Made by a program: the position numbers and the translations under genes. DNA of 64,000 nt from Apium graveolens (Eukaryota > Streptophyta > Magnoliopsida > Apiales > Apiaceae): assembly GCF_009905375.1 (NCBI RefSeq), contig NW_027417639.1, positions 1 to 64,000 of the forward strand. Reading direction: 5' to 3'. The first letter of the stretch is position 1, and each line of letters starts with the position of its first letter. The notes beneath the pieces are model-generated. The model saw only the letters and a list, made by a program, of their open reading frames with translations. It ran no database searches and was not told where the DNA came from. Positions 45,792 through 56,442 of this stretch are shown here, piece by piece.

Positions 45792-46250
45792 GATTTGAGA
45801 ACTCTATGAAGCTCAAATTGGCTCACAGCTGCTTTACAAGTGAACAAACAAACTATAGAGAAATTCTTAACAGTTACAGCTTTTCTATTTCTATTCTAAA
45901 TGTGTTTGCTTAGTTATTTGTTCTACTAGCTACACTTGGTTTATATATCACCAAGTTTACATGCTAATAAGACAAGATAATAAAACAAAACCTATCAAGT
46001 CTAACTCCATGCTGCTTCATTACTCTATTCCAGCATCTTTGAAAATCTTCATGACTTGCATAGAAGTAGTAATGTTTCTTTGTTCTCAATTTCCTGCTAA
46101 ACAGGTTACCACATTCCTTTTACAAACACCCAACGCATGTGATTGTGTTGTCACTGTCAAGAGATAATCACAGTGGAATAGAATAATAAATATGACCCAT
46201 TGCATGCAACTGGATCGATCACAGGTTAGTATGGAACATGCATTAATACA
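45543..46250 (-). repeat. 5' LTR of Copia C (right end approximate)
   Basis: In element orientation it ends ...CTGTAATTCTTGTTGTATTGTTAGGGAATAACA. A 13-G run (45578-45590, plus strand) and (AT)n tract (45765-45790) are included. A TATA-like box lies at 45940-45947. From the TATA box to the LTR end it aligns by eye with LTR E (17039-17429) at roughly three-quarters identity. The U3 start cannot be fixed without a partner LTR; sequence beyond about 46250 resembles Gypsy LTR G better. Confidence 0.7.
45940..45947 (-). promoter_or_regulatory. TATA-like box of Copia C 5' LTR
   Basis: Minus-strand TATATAAA, in the same context (CTTGGTGATATATAAAC) as the box in LTR E (CTTGGTAATATATAAAC). Likely core promoter. 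Confidence 0.55.
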
Positions 46251-46383
46251 AACCAACTGTTATACAAACCATAAGTCTAATTAGTTTTACAACTTATTCA
46301 AAATTTATTACAGACCTCTAGACTAGTTAAGCGTCCCCAAACTGCCTACCTGGAGAACACACCAAACTATCTACAAGCACACA
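46251..46383 (-). repeat. Probable part of Gypsy-type LTR G left of element D
   Basis: Minus-strand sequence such as GTAATAAATTTTGAATAAG and TTAGACTTATGGTTTG resembles the U5 end of long Gypsy LTRs, and removing D joins it to 60976 onward. The border with the C LTR is not visible. Bases 46379-46383 are the left TSD of D. Confidence 0.4.
46379..46383. other. Target-site duplication of element D (ACACA), left copy
   Basis: ACACA directly left of LTR start TGTAATAACC; identical ACACA at 60976-60980. Confidence 0.9.
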
Positions 46384-48556
46384 TGTAATAACCCCAATTT
46401 TTGGGAAATTTTGAAACCCTTATGAATAGTGTTTTTGCTGAATGAGAAAACTTTTCATGTCACACTATATAGGGGTTCTGATATGGATATTCTGAGATTT
46501 TATTAGTACTTTATATGGGATATAAGTGTATGTAAAGATCGTCAGAATCCAAATCCGAACACTTTGATTTTTCCCGGAAATCCAATAGATACGAAAAGAA
46601 TTGAGTATAAGGTAACAGGATAAAAGAATTTAAATTAAAGGATTATAATAGAGGATCATAAAAAGGAATATAATGTATTGAGAAAGGTTAAGGGAACCTA
46701 AGTAATAAGATCCCGGGTATGATCCCTCAAACGATAAACGAAAACGAAAGTTAAGCGAACAGTATAACAGATCAGCGGTCATTAGGCAAACAATTAGGAA
46801 GTTAATCAAAGGGATTAGAGAGGATAATGTCACCCAACCAATGAGAAGAGGACAAGGAGGGGAGGATGATATCATGAGGATGACACAAGCATGACATGGG
46901 AAGGAAGGAGATGTGGTGGCTTTTTAACCACACAAAATCAAGGGCAACTAGGTAATTTACTAAAACAAACACAAAATTCAAACCAACCAAGCCAAGCAAA
47001 TCATTTTCATCAAAATCAAAAAGAAACTAAGGCATTGTTCTTCATGCTCTCGGCCAAAACAGAACCAGCACACTAAAACTGCTGTATCTCCTTCATTTCT
47101 CACTCAAATATTGTGTTCTATAGCTCATTGGAAAGTTATTGAGATGACCTACAACTCTTGTTCACAAGTCTCGTCCAAATAATCATGGTAAGACCCTCAT
47201 TTTTACAGTTCTTTAAATAGGACTTTTAGAAACTTCAAAACCTAACTTTGTGTTCTTGATTTCTTTGGAAAGATCAAGCTTGTAGGAGGCTCCCTAAGGC
47301 TTGCTAGCAACTTAACACCTCCCAAGGAAGGTATAAACTTCAAACCCTAGCCTTTACTTTATTTGTTAGTAAGTTTAATGGTTGGTTTTATGAAATGAGA
47401 AGCATGGATTGTGATTATTAGTAGTTTGGTTTGATTTGGAAGTGTTTTGGTAATTGAAGCTTGATTATAGTTCATAGGTCTTGATTGTGGTTGTTTGAGT
47501 TGAAAACCTTGGAGATTATGGACTGATGTGGTATGGTTTTGGTGAAGTTTTGTTGTATTGATGGTTATGAGTTGGTTGGTGGTTAATTGGAGTAGTTTAA
47601 ACATTGGTAATCGCGTAAACATAGCCGTCGTAATGTCCGATTTACTTTAGACTGCTTTTGTTCATAACATTTCGACCCGAGAACTCCCTGCTAGATTATG
47701 ATCATTGCCATGTTTAGATAGTTCATGTTACGAGCTTCGTTTTGATATGTAGTTCGTTTGATTCCGATGTACGGTTTAGGAGAAACGACCGTTTCAAGTA
47801 ACGGCGGTTCGCGAACGAATCATTTCCCCTCGCCTTACTTTGAAACATAGGTTAAAGACCAAAAAGGGTTAATTAATGTATGAAACAATTATGGTAAGAG
47901 TGTTAGGAAGTTGGTAAGACACTCGCGAAGGAATCGCTTTAAAACTCATAATGGTTAATTTATTAAAAATGGTGGAGCCGAGGGTACTCGAGTGACTTAA
48001 GAGAATCAATAAGCGCAAAACAAGCGTTAGAGTCTAAGTTAGTTAAAGTATAGATTTACAAGTGACTTTGGTTTAATTCCAACTTACTTATTGTTTATAG
48101 GTTACCGGACTCGTCCCGAGCCTTTTATCACCCCAAGTCGCTCAGGCAAGTTTTCTACCCGTTATAACTGTTGTTGTGATGAATATATGTATTTGCATTA
48201 TCTTGCGATAGATGCATGTTGGTTAATTAGCAAATAATGCAATATATTGAAGCATGCTGCTATGGTATATATATATGCATGCCTGTTTCGCATTCTTGCC
48301 ATATATATATCTGTTGATTCAGTTGATAATACATATGCTAGAGGATAGCGGTAATTTGCATATACCCTTAGTACAGGGACCCAAAGGTGAAAATATTTTC
48401 TAAAACCGGGAGTCGAGGATCTCGAGTAGATTTTGTATATATGGATATAAATATATATATATATATATACTTATATATATATATATATGGTCATAGTTTA
48501 CAAAACTATTAATCGAATAAGGTTTATTCGATAACTTTAACTTTATTTTATTATTG

Positions 48557-49190
48557 AATATTATTTCGAATATTATTCGAAGGCGTATGACTCCTTTATA
48601 TTAAATGAATATTATTTTGAATATTCATTCGAGGGCTTATGACTCTTTTATATTATTTATTGAATATTATTTTGAATATTCATTTGGGGATTTATGACTC
48701 CTTTTATTTATTTATCTGAATATTATTTGAATATTCATTCGAGGGCTTATGACCCTTTTATTTATTTATCTGAATATTATTTGAATATTCATTCGAGGGC
48801 TTATGACTCTTTTATATTATTTATTGAATATTATTTGAATATTCATTCGAGGGCTTATGACCCTTTTATTTATTTATCTGAATATTATTTGAATATTCAT
48901 TCGAGGGCTTATGACCCTTTTATTTATTTATCTGAATATTATTTGAATATTCATTCGAGGGCTTATGACTCTTTTATATTATTTATTGAATATTATTTGA
49001 ATATTCATTCGAGGGCTTATGACCCTTTTATTTATTTATCTGAATATTATTTGAATATTCATTCGAGGGCTTATGACTCTTTTATATTATTTATTGAATA
49101 TTATTTGAATATTCATTCGAGGGCTTATGACTCAGTTTATATTATTTAATGAATATTCATTTGAATATTCATTTGAGGATCTATGACTCC
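48557..49190. repeat. Tandem array of about 54-bp units in D 5' LTR
   Basis: About eleven units built on GAATATTATTTGAATATTC followed by ATTCGAGGGCTTATGACYCTTTTAT and an AT-rich spacer. Two spacer types (ATTTATTTATCT and ATTATTTATT) alternate in blocks, so amplification involved higher-order units. Each unit contains an inverted repeat (GAATATT/AATATTC). LTR A has about three such units and LTR B about one. The array gives a long repetitive open frame that is not a gene. Confidence 0.85.
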
Positions 49191-50526
49191 GATTATTTGC
49201 TGAGATATATTCTTTATTTTATTAAAGAATAAGGTGTCGATAATCAAACTCACTTTTGATTATTCAAATAAAGATAGTACTTTCGTATAGGTATATCTTT
49301 GGATATTTAATATTCATTTCAAGTATAAGTTTCAAAACTTCTACTTCAATTATTTTTTTATAAAGATTATTCTTTATGGAAATATTATTTAAATAATAAT
49401 ATTCAGATATTTTCTAATATATTGGGACTGATTTATTTTGTTAAATCAGCATCACTCCAAACATTCTTAAAAATGTTTTGCGAGTCTTCAAAATGATTTT
49501 TAAAAGTTAGAGCGGATCCCAAAACTCATTTTTATATTTAAGATCCTCCTTTCGAAGGGGATTTAAATACTCGCTCAAAACCTGAGGGATCCGGCTCTGT
49601 GGTGTGTTTTATATTCGCAACAAGGTTGCTGTTTTGTTAAATGAATCGATTACTTACCCAACACTCGGGAAGTAAAATTCTTGGAACAAGTTAATCCATT
49701 AACAGGCATCGCCTGGGAAATATCAGTGAGTTCTCCTTTCCAACTAGATACGACTTCTTGGTGGAGCCGTATCAACAAGTTTCTACTTGGGGAAAGGGGG
49801 AACGAGCTTTACGTTTCAGAGTCATGGATTTCATCTGAACTAGGAGTGGCGTAAGTGGTCGAGTGGCGCCGGCCCAGCCTTATTATATTGGCCCAAATGG
49901 CCTGGAAGTTCCGCTAAGGCGGTCCATTCCTTAGGAGTTCAGTGTTCGGTTGACAAGTAAATCCGACAGGTTCTCCTCTACATGTAGAAAATGGTGGGGT
50001 TGCACTACTACGACTGATCATCGTAAGTGGTCTTCCTGGCGCGGCAAACTCCCGTAATGAGTTCATCATCCAATTGGATATTTCTGCAACACTACCCAGA
50101 GCATTTCGATAGAAAGGCTACGGTTGGGCGATTGTTGAGTGTTGGCAGGGTCAAGTTTTCAAAATGATGTTTGCATCAAATGAAGTATCTCGTAACTTTA
50201 TTTTATTTTGATGATATTTTAAAGATTTAATCTATTCAAATCTTGTCTTGTAGTCTCATCTATGTGATGAACTGTTGAAAGCTCATTATACTTTGAACAG
50301 TGGTAGTTCAAGTAGCTTTATAAATGATATAAGTATAGTGAAGTATTTGGTAACTTCATCCCTTGTTTTTACTTATATCTAGTAAGTAATTATCTTACTC
50401 ATGATAAAATATTCTAGTAAGTATCCATTTAGATACTTATATTATTGTTATCACTACATATTATCTTGCGAGCTGTAAGGCTCACTCTTGCTTTATTTCT
50501 TCATCACACAACAACAGTTAGGAAAG

Positions 50527-50649
50527 ATGGCCAGACTCCAGCAGACCCAGCGCAAGCGCGTGGGAAGCGTCCCGCGTCTTCCCGATGATGTTGTGGCTGC
50601 TATAGCTGCAGAGGTAGATCTATTGGTAGATCAGGCATTCTATTTTTGA
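50527..50649 (+). CDS. LTR micro-ORF, 40 codons, copy in D 5' LTR
   Basis: MARLQQTQRKRVGSVPRLPD then DVVAAIAAEVDLL and VDQAFYF, stop. Differs from the B 3' LTR copy only at L/P of residue 32. The frame stays open though D's gag and pol are full of stops. Confidence 0.42.
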   Translation: MARLQQTQRKRVGSVPRLPDDVVAAIAAEVDLLVDQAFYF

Positions 50650-50925
50650 GAATCAAATTATGTATAATTATAACTTGTGGCAGATAATGGCAATTAACTG
50701 TAAATTTATCAAGTAATCATTTTGGGTTGTAATAACTTTTAAATTGTGGATTCAAAGACTTGTACTTATTTAAATTTCATCTCTGAGACTATAACGGGTT
50801 GTGGTGTGTGTTAGTGTGGGGTCACAACATAAGGTTATTATTATTAATTAAGTGAAGTGATATTATGGAAAGAAAGACCGTGACGACCTGGATCCCCGAC
50901 CCCAGATCTGGGGGTGTTACAGAAG

Positions 50926-50937
50926 TGGTATCAGAGC
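50926..50937 (+). promoter_or_regulatory. Primer-binding site (tRNA-iMet) of element D
   Basis: TGGTATCAGAGC four bases after the 5' LTR. Confidence 0.9.
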
Positions 50938-51093
50938 TAAGCGTTATAAACCTCAGAGATGATGTGACGTTAAGATAATAAGTTCACAAAGATAATAAGA
51001 ACTCTTGCCAAGTTCATAGTCGGGCTACCTAACGTAGTACTGACAGTTAAAACCCTTATGGGAACCCTTATAAATATCGTGATAGGAGCGTAG

Positions 51094-51315
51094 TTCGTTA
51101 TCGTATATGGTAGCGGGACTCCGAACCCTGAGGTTGAGGAACAACAGCGCGATGATGTTTTATTACTAATTGGAGATCGGATTGTGGATCCGATAGAGTG
51201 TCCTAATGCAGGACCGGATGATGTTGATATTGAGGATATAGCGGTTGAGGATGTTGTCCTAGAAGGGATAGTTGTTGAGGAGGATCCCATGGAGGATCCT
51301 GACAAGATTGGATAA
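51094..51315 (+). CDS. Short acidic pre-gag ORF, element D
   Basis: 73-codon open frame, no early ATG, with GSGTPNPEVEEQQRDDVLL, GPDDVDIEDIAVEDVV and EEDPMEDPDKIG. Same length and boundaries as 12253-12474 in A. Compared with B's acidic ORF it is much shorter and the sequence is different, though placement and composition agree. Confidence 0.35.
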   Translation, partial: FVIVYGSGTPNPEVEEQQRDDVLLLIGDRIVDPIECPNAGPDDVDIEDIAVEDVVLEGIVVEEDPMEDPDKIG

Positions 51316-51404
51316 AGGACCACTGATGAATTGATGACCATGGTTAGGTCGACTACCAGAGGTAGGATTAGCCGGTCACTACCGGAGGTTCGTTCAAGTT
51401 TGTA

Positions 51405-52145
51405 AATATAGTAACCCCTTTAACGCGGCTTACTTGTAAGACTGAGAAGTTCGAATGGACAGAGAAATGCGAGAACAGCTTTCAAGAACTGAAGCAGAGG
51501 TTGGTAATGGCCCCTATGCTGGCATTGCCGGATGGAAAAGGAGATTTTGTGAAGTGTAGTGACGCTTCGCACAAGGGCTTAGGGTGCGTGCTTATGCAGC
51601 ACGGTAAGGTAATCGCGTACATGTCAAGACAATTAAGGTAATATGAAATTCGATATCCCCGCCCATGAGCTTAGGCTCGTGGCAATAGTTTTACCCTAAA
51701 GATTGGAGGCACTACTTGTATGGAGAGAAGTGCGAGAATTACCTAAGCCATAAGTGCTCTAGTACATTTTCACGTAGAAAGAGCTCAACATATGCCAGAG
51801 GAGGCAGTTAGAGCTAATCAAGAATAATGATTGGGAGATTCTTTATCATTCGGGGAAAGCCAAATGTGGTGGCTGATGCCCTTAGTAAAAAGGAGAGACT
51901 CAAGATGATAATGTCTTTGGGAGAGTTTATAAGAGATTTTGGAAATAGTAGTGAAGGTAACCGGAGCCGGTACCGAAAAGCTGTTTGAGATTGCAATAGA
52001 GACCGAATTATTGGAAAAGAGCATACGGTGCCAAAGAAAGATGATAAGGGAATAATGAGGTATTCCTATAGAATTTGGGTTCCGAAAGTTCAAGAGCGTA
52101 AGGATGAGAACTTAGATGAGAGCCATAGTTTGAGGAATAAGATTT
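51405..52145 (+). pseudogene. Displaced RNase H-integrase N-terminal fragment, element D
   Basis: Readable as PLTRL...[34 protein letters not shown], then frameshifted RNase H and the [14 protein letters not shown] segment, all as in B at 26015-29230 but without the intervening insertion. It stops before the integrase zinc finger and gives way to gag. A trace of a second RNase H end (GKAKEVADTL, near 54187) suggests the displaced piece is a duplication rather than a simple move. Confidence 0.7.
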
Positions 52146-52975
52146 AGAGCAAACCCTGAACGTGATAGTCAGGGAGGTCGCCATCAAGATAGAAGGAACC
52201 CATGACATAATGGAGTGGAAAATGAGGATTTTAAATTAAAAGATGACCCCAATTATGGGGAGTAGGATGAAACATTTCATACTAAGGAAACAGAAAGTCG
52301 AGTAAGGAAAGGAGACCCGAGACGGTACTCCTATACGGCAATTCATGGACCTGTCTAGACAGAACTTAGACTATTATCCCCAACCACCACCTTGAGGAAA
52401 CAATGCGATAGGAAATTCTTTCAGGACCTTTAAGTCTCTAAGCTCTCAGAGTTCCAAGGAACAGGTTGACCTAGTCGAGGCAAGAGCCTGGCTAAAGGAA
52501 ATAGAGGAATCATTTGAGATTCTGAATGATTGACGAACCACAAAAGACTATTTTTGTCACTTACCCTCCTAAGAAAGAGACCACCCGCTGGTGAAAGACC
52601 AAGAAAGGCACGGAGCCAGAGGTTAGAATAAACTGATTTAAGTTCAGTCAATTGTTTTCGGGAAAGTAATTCCCAAAGATAAGGAGATAGTGTAAAAGCT
52701 TTGGAGCTAGAACAAAAGTGGATGAGTATGATGAATTATGAATCTAAGTTGTAAAAGTTATCAAGATTCGTTCTGAGGACACGAATCCAGAATGACGGGA
52801 TGTTTGGAATCAATACTTATGTTGTGTTAGTTCATGAAATAATGATAAGAGAAAGGAAAATAAAAAGAAACTGAAGTGGAAAGGAATATAAAGGCAATAG
52901 AGTTTGAGGTATGATAAGGGAGTTGGGTATGAGGAAACCCTAAAGACTCGTAGCAATAGACATAGAAAAGTATGT
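52146..52975 (+). pseudogene. Gag remnant, element D
   Basis: Recognisable capsid traces: [23 protein letters not shown], then frameshifts and stops through a region matching [10 protein letters not shown] of B. No zinc knuckles found. Non-functional. Confidence 0.6.
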
Positions 52976-53339
52976 AATCATCAGGATGAGGGTGATTCAC
53001 CATGAGTTAAAGTTGATGGTTGAAGGCATACGAGTTATGTACATTTTATCCCCTTTAAGTTGGGAGGATTCGAGGAAACCTTGAAATAGTTCGAAGGATA
53101 AATAATGAGACGCGGATAGACTGAGGAGACAAGGAAGTAAGAAATTAGGAAAAATTGGATGAAGGAAGTGACCTTCAAGAATATGAAGTGTAAGACCGGT
53201 GGCATGATACCCAGAAAGGGAGATGCCAGGTATGAAAGATATCCCAACATTGAGGTGACTGTTGAGATAAACAACAAAAGTAAATAAGGAATTATTAAGA
53301 AGAAGTTCATGTTGAACATGACCAATATCTTCCAGAACA
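52976..53339 (+). other. Unassigned stretch between gag and RT remnants, element D
   Basis: Collinear with 10151-10519 of A. No motif recognised in either strand; by position it may derive from protease. Confidence 0.35.
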
Positions 53340-54200
53340 TCCATGTTATCATTACCAAATCAGGAAAGAAAAGCGGATGACCATTGTTATCTTTTGGAGG
53401 CCATATGGATTGACCTCAATTTGAATAAGGATGTTATTATGAAGTTAGGTATAGACTATCGAGGTGGGAATGATGAAGAAGATAATCTATCAAGGATATA
53501 TGACTTGGTTTATCCATGGATGGATGCATGTACCTTTTTAAAGGTGGAATTAAGGATAGAACATCGGTAACTTAAAATGAATCCTAGGGGAATGCATAAA
53601 GGTTGGCATTTCACCCTTAATAGGGATAGTATGAAATTTGGCAGTATGAATTGGAAAGGATTAAGGTAATAACAACCTTTAAAGAATCAGTGGAGAATTT
53701 TTTTTTCAAAAGTATATAGACAATGATTCTAGTATTAGTATATGGTATTTTGATATGCCCTGTATCTAGGGAATACAGGAGGAACGATTCAAGGATAACC
53801 TTAGAGGTTTTACAAGGAGAAAGGTAATATTCAAAATTCTCAAGATTAGAAATGTGGATAAAGGAAATATGACGTAATTATAGTGTTGCCAAGTGGGGCA
53901 CGTGTTAAACCACGAGAAAGTATGGATCGAACCAGTAATGGTCGAAATTATTCAGGGCAATTAGGACTTAAGATAAAAGATGTTCTAATTATGATTGAGA
54001 GTCAGTCATGACAGTGATTAACCTCTAAAGACTGAGGCAATAACTTATGGAAAAATGGTGATTTTTTTTTACTTATCAGATTTTAAGGAAAACATCTTCA
54101 CTCAAGCAGTGATCGGAAATAGGGTAGAAAATTTGTGAAAGTGGTTAAAATGAAATTGACTGTAAGGAAATTTTACTATCAGGAAAGGCCAAAGAGGTGG
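53340..54200 (+). pseudogene. Reverse transcriptase/RNase H remnant, element D
   Basis: DYRGGNDEEDNLSRIYDLVY near 53452 is a decayed form of the RT segment DYRELNK...LPRIDDL of B. Further on, a segment ends with GKAKEVADTL (near 54187), the end of RNase H. Stops throughout. Confidence 0.5.
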
Positions 54201-55639
54201 CCGACACTTTAAAGGTAAGAGGATAATTATAGGCGCTTGTGCCAAAATAATACAGTGAGGATGGTTAAAACTGTGAAGGTTGTATTATGGTTTGGAAGAT
54301 TGACATTCCTTCTGATGACTGTGCAATACCCAACCGTAATAGTAGTTGGTAAAGGTTTAATTCGTGTAATCGCCATGAGCGGGCTATCTATCTTAGGAGG
54401 TCCTATCTTGAGATAAGCCAGGACCATGTTTCAAAAAGGACTAGACGAACCTTTGAGTTAAGTCTTCTATTTAAGGCATATGATTAAGAATGGTATTAAC
54501 CTGCTATCGTTGCTTTGATTGAAACTCTTCTGCAATTTTATCTACTTCATGTCATGAAAGTACGTCAGAGTTTGGAGTGTTCTTCATGAATTGTGATTGG
54601 TGGTTATGTTAACTCCTTAGGAGAATTAGATACGAGATGTATGGACTCCGTATGGTTAGCTATTAAGACTTCATGGAAAATGAATGACTACAGTAGGTCA
54701 GTGGTGGACCATAGTAAGGCAGCAATGATTCTGCGAGTAATGAGCTGATTACAACCGTGAGAGTTGTATTGGAATGGGTGTTGAGATTGAGTACCACTAA
54801 TCGGGTCGTGATAGTGTATAAGTTATCATTGATAGACTAATTAAGTAGAGTATCTACCTAGTGAATTATTATTTTTTCTTATCAATAGAGAGTCGTATTA
54901 TTATACGAGGAAGGTTGCGGTGCAAGCATAGAATTCTAGTAACGATGATGTATAGAATGAGATCCCAGATTCGATTTTCGATGTCGAGGGAGTTTCAAAG
55001 GTGATTGTGTATAAGCTCGAGGAAGAGCATGGGTCCATAGAATGATGGACGGAATAACAAAAATATTTAGGCATGTGAAATAGGATGCTATAATACTTGA
55101 TGTTGATATAAATACATATATATTTTGTTCTCCTATGACAAACCTCTATAGTTCAGAGGTAGGTTCCAAGCCAGATATTTTGTGGCAGTATATTTTTTTT
55201 TATATATACAATTCTCTTCAGTTCGTTCTTTTCTCTTCTTTTCATTTCATGTAAGTTGAGAAGAACAACCCTTCCAGAAGGGGAGGTATTGCCGAATGAC
55301 TGTCTATCTGTGTGATAGAAGCCTAGTAGGATACCAACTATTGTTTAATTGCTTGTCAAGTACTAAAGGTTGGCCACCTTCTGTACTAACTATGCGAGAT
55401 AACAAGTGTTCAAGATCATAGTGATCTCTCAACAAATTCATTTACTTCTATATGATTGATCAAACTTTGGGAAATAGAAACAGCTGAAAAAGGAGTAATA
55501 AAGTTGTGGTAGTATTCGGAATGGAAACACATTCGTGATACTAAGGTTGACGTGGTTATTAAAAGGTTATAGAACGCTAACGAGCAAAAGTATAACTAGT
55601 ATAATATTAGGAACGGAAGATAGTAGCGACTACGAACTG
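54201..55639 (+). other. Decayed region between RNase H and integrase C-terminus, element D
   Basis: Collinear with 7861-9449 of A. Contains a possible integrase-core trace (IIDRL near 54827) but no continuous frame. Otherwise nothing recognisable. Confidence 0.4.
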
Positions 55640-56412
55640 GGAAAAAGGATGGATAGTGAGAAGTAAAAGCTCTAATGCTAAAAGCTATAATGAGAGTCTG
55701 TGCAATAGACTTGAAAGAAATTGGAATGATCACTTAACACGGGTTGAGTTTTCTTACGACAATAGATCATATGTCAGTATTGAGGTATCGCCTTATGAGA
55801 TCCTTGAGGGAAGATAATGTCGATCTCCCTTATGTTAGGATGAAGTTGTAGAGCGCAAGATGCTCGGACCCGCAGTAGTCCAAAGGACCAAGGATATGAT
55901 AGATCTAATCAGAGGACGGCTGGTAGTAGCCCAAGATGGACATGATAAGTATGTTGATTTGACACGAAAGGAAAAAGAGTATGAAATAGGGGACCTAGTG
56001 TTGTTATAGGTATTTCCTTGGAAAGGAAGGATGAGGCTCGGAAAGAAATGAAAGCTAAGTCCACGAATTGTTGGACCCTTGGATATATTAAGACGTATTG
56101 GGAGGATAGCATAGGAGCTAGCCCTAACCCCGAACATGTAGCAGGTCGTAACGTGTCTCACGTATCAATGTTAAGGAAGTGTAATTCCGATGCCAGATAA
56201 ATAGGGGCATATGAGCGCATAGATATGCAACCCGACGTAACCTATATGGAGCAACCAGGAAGGGTTGTAGAGTGAAAAGGGAACAAGTGCTTAGGAGAAG
56301 GGTTATCAAACTATTCAGAGTTTGATGGAAGAACCACAATGTGGGAAAATTTATTTGAGAGTTAGAAAGTGTAATGCTAAGAAAGTATCCCAATTCATTT
56401 TCTATCTGATTC
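55640..56412 (+). pseudogene. Integrase C-terminal and chromodomain-like remnant, element D
   Basis: Traces in order: MRVCAIDLK, EFSYDNRSYVSIEVSPYEIL, ERKMLGPAVVQRTKD, LIRGRLVVAQD, RKEKEYEIGDLVLL and the LDILRRIGRIA region, with many stops, up to the PPT. Matches 29764-30480 of B. Confidence 0.7.
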
Positions 56413-56429
56413 CGGGACGGAATCCTTTT

Positions 56430-56442
56430 AAGGAGGGGAGAC
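56430..56442 (+). promoter_or_regulatory. Polypurine tract of element D
   Basis: AAGGAGGGGAGAC directly before the 3' LTR, preceded by the same inverted repeat as in A and B. Confidence 0.9.

Larger units (their letters stand above)
17573..46250 (-). mobile_element. Copia (SIRE-like) retrotransposon C, interrupted by B and F
   Basis: Minus-strand Ty1/Copia element read from right to left: 5' LTR (45543 to about 46250), iMet PBS (45523-45540), gag (45482-43128), [F], protease-integrase-RT-RNase H (39623-36276), a 620-bp spacer, then an additional ORF (35658-34495, [B], 18022-17613). Removing B and F, each with a perfect TSD, restores the frames across both junctions, which supports the reconstruction. 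Its own 3' LTR is missing. Many nonsense changes show it is dead. The right boundary of its 5' LTR is uncertain because no partner LTR is available. Confidence 0.8.
46384..50921 (+). repeat. 5' LTR of element D (4538 bp)
   Basis: TGTAATAACCCC to GGGGGTGTTACA. Longer than the LTRs of A and B because of the 54-bp array at about 48557-49190. Has the hairpin block (about 47785-47825; one arm is altered, GGTTCG for GTTTCG) and the micro-ORF. Confidence 0.92.

Noticed and set aside
48694..49149. 151-codon highly repetitive open frame (YYLNIHSRAYD repeats)
   Set aside because: It is only the translation of the 54-bp tandem array in the D LTR; the 3' LTR copy is broken by indels and no protein family fits.
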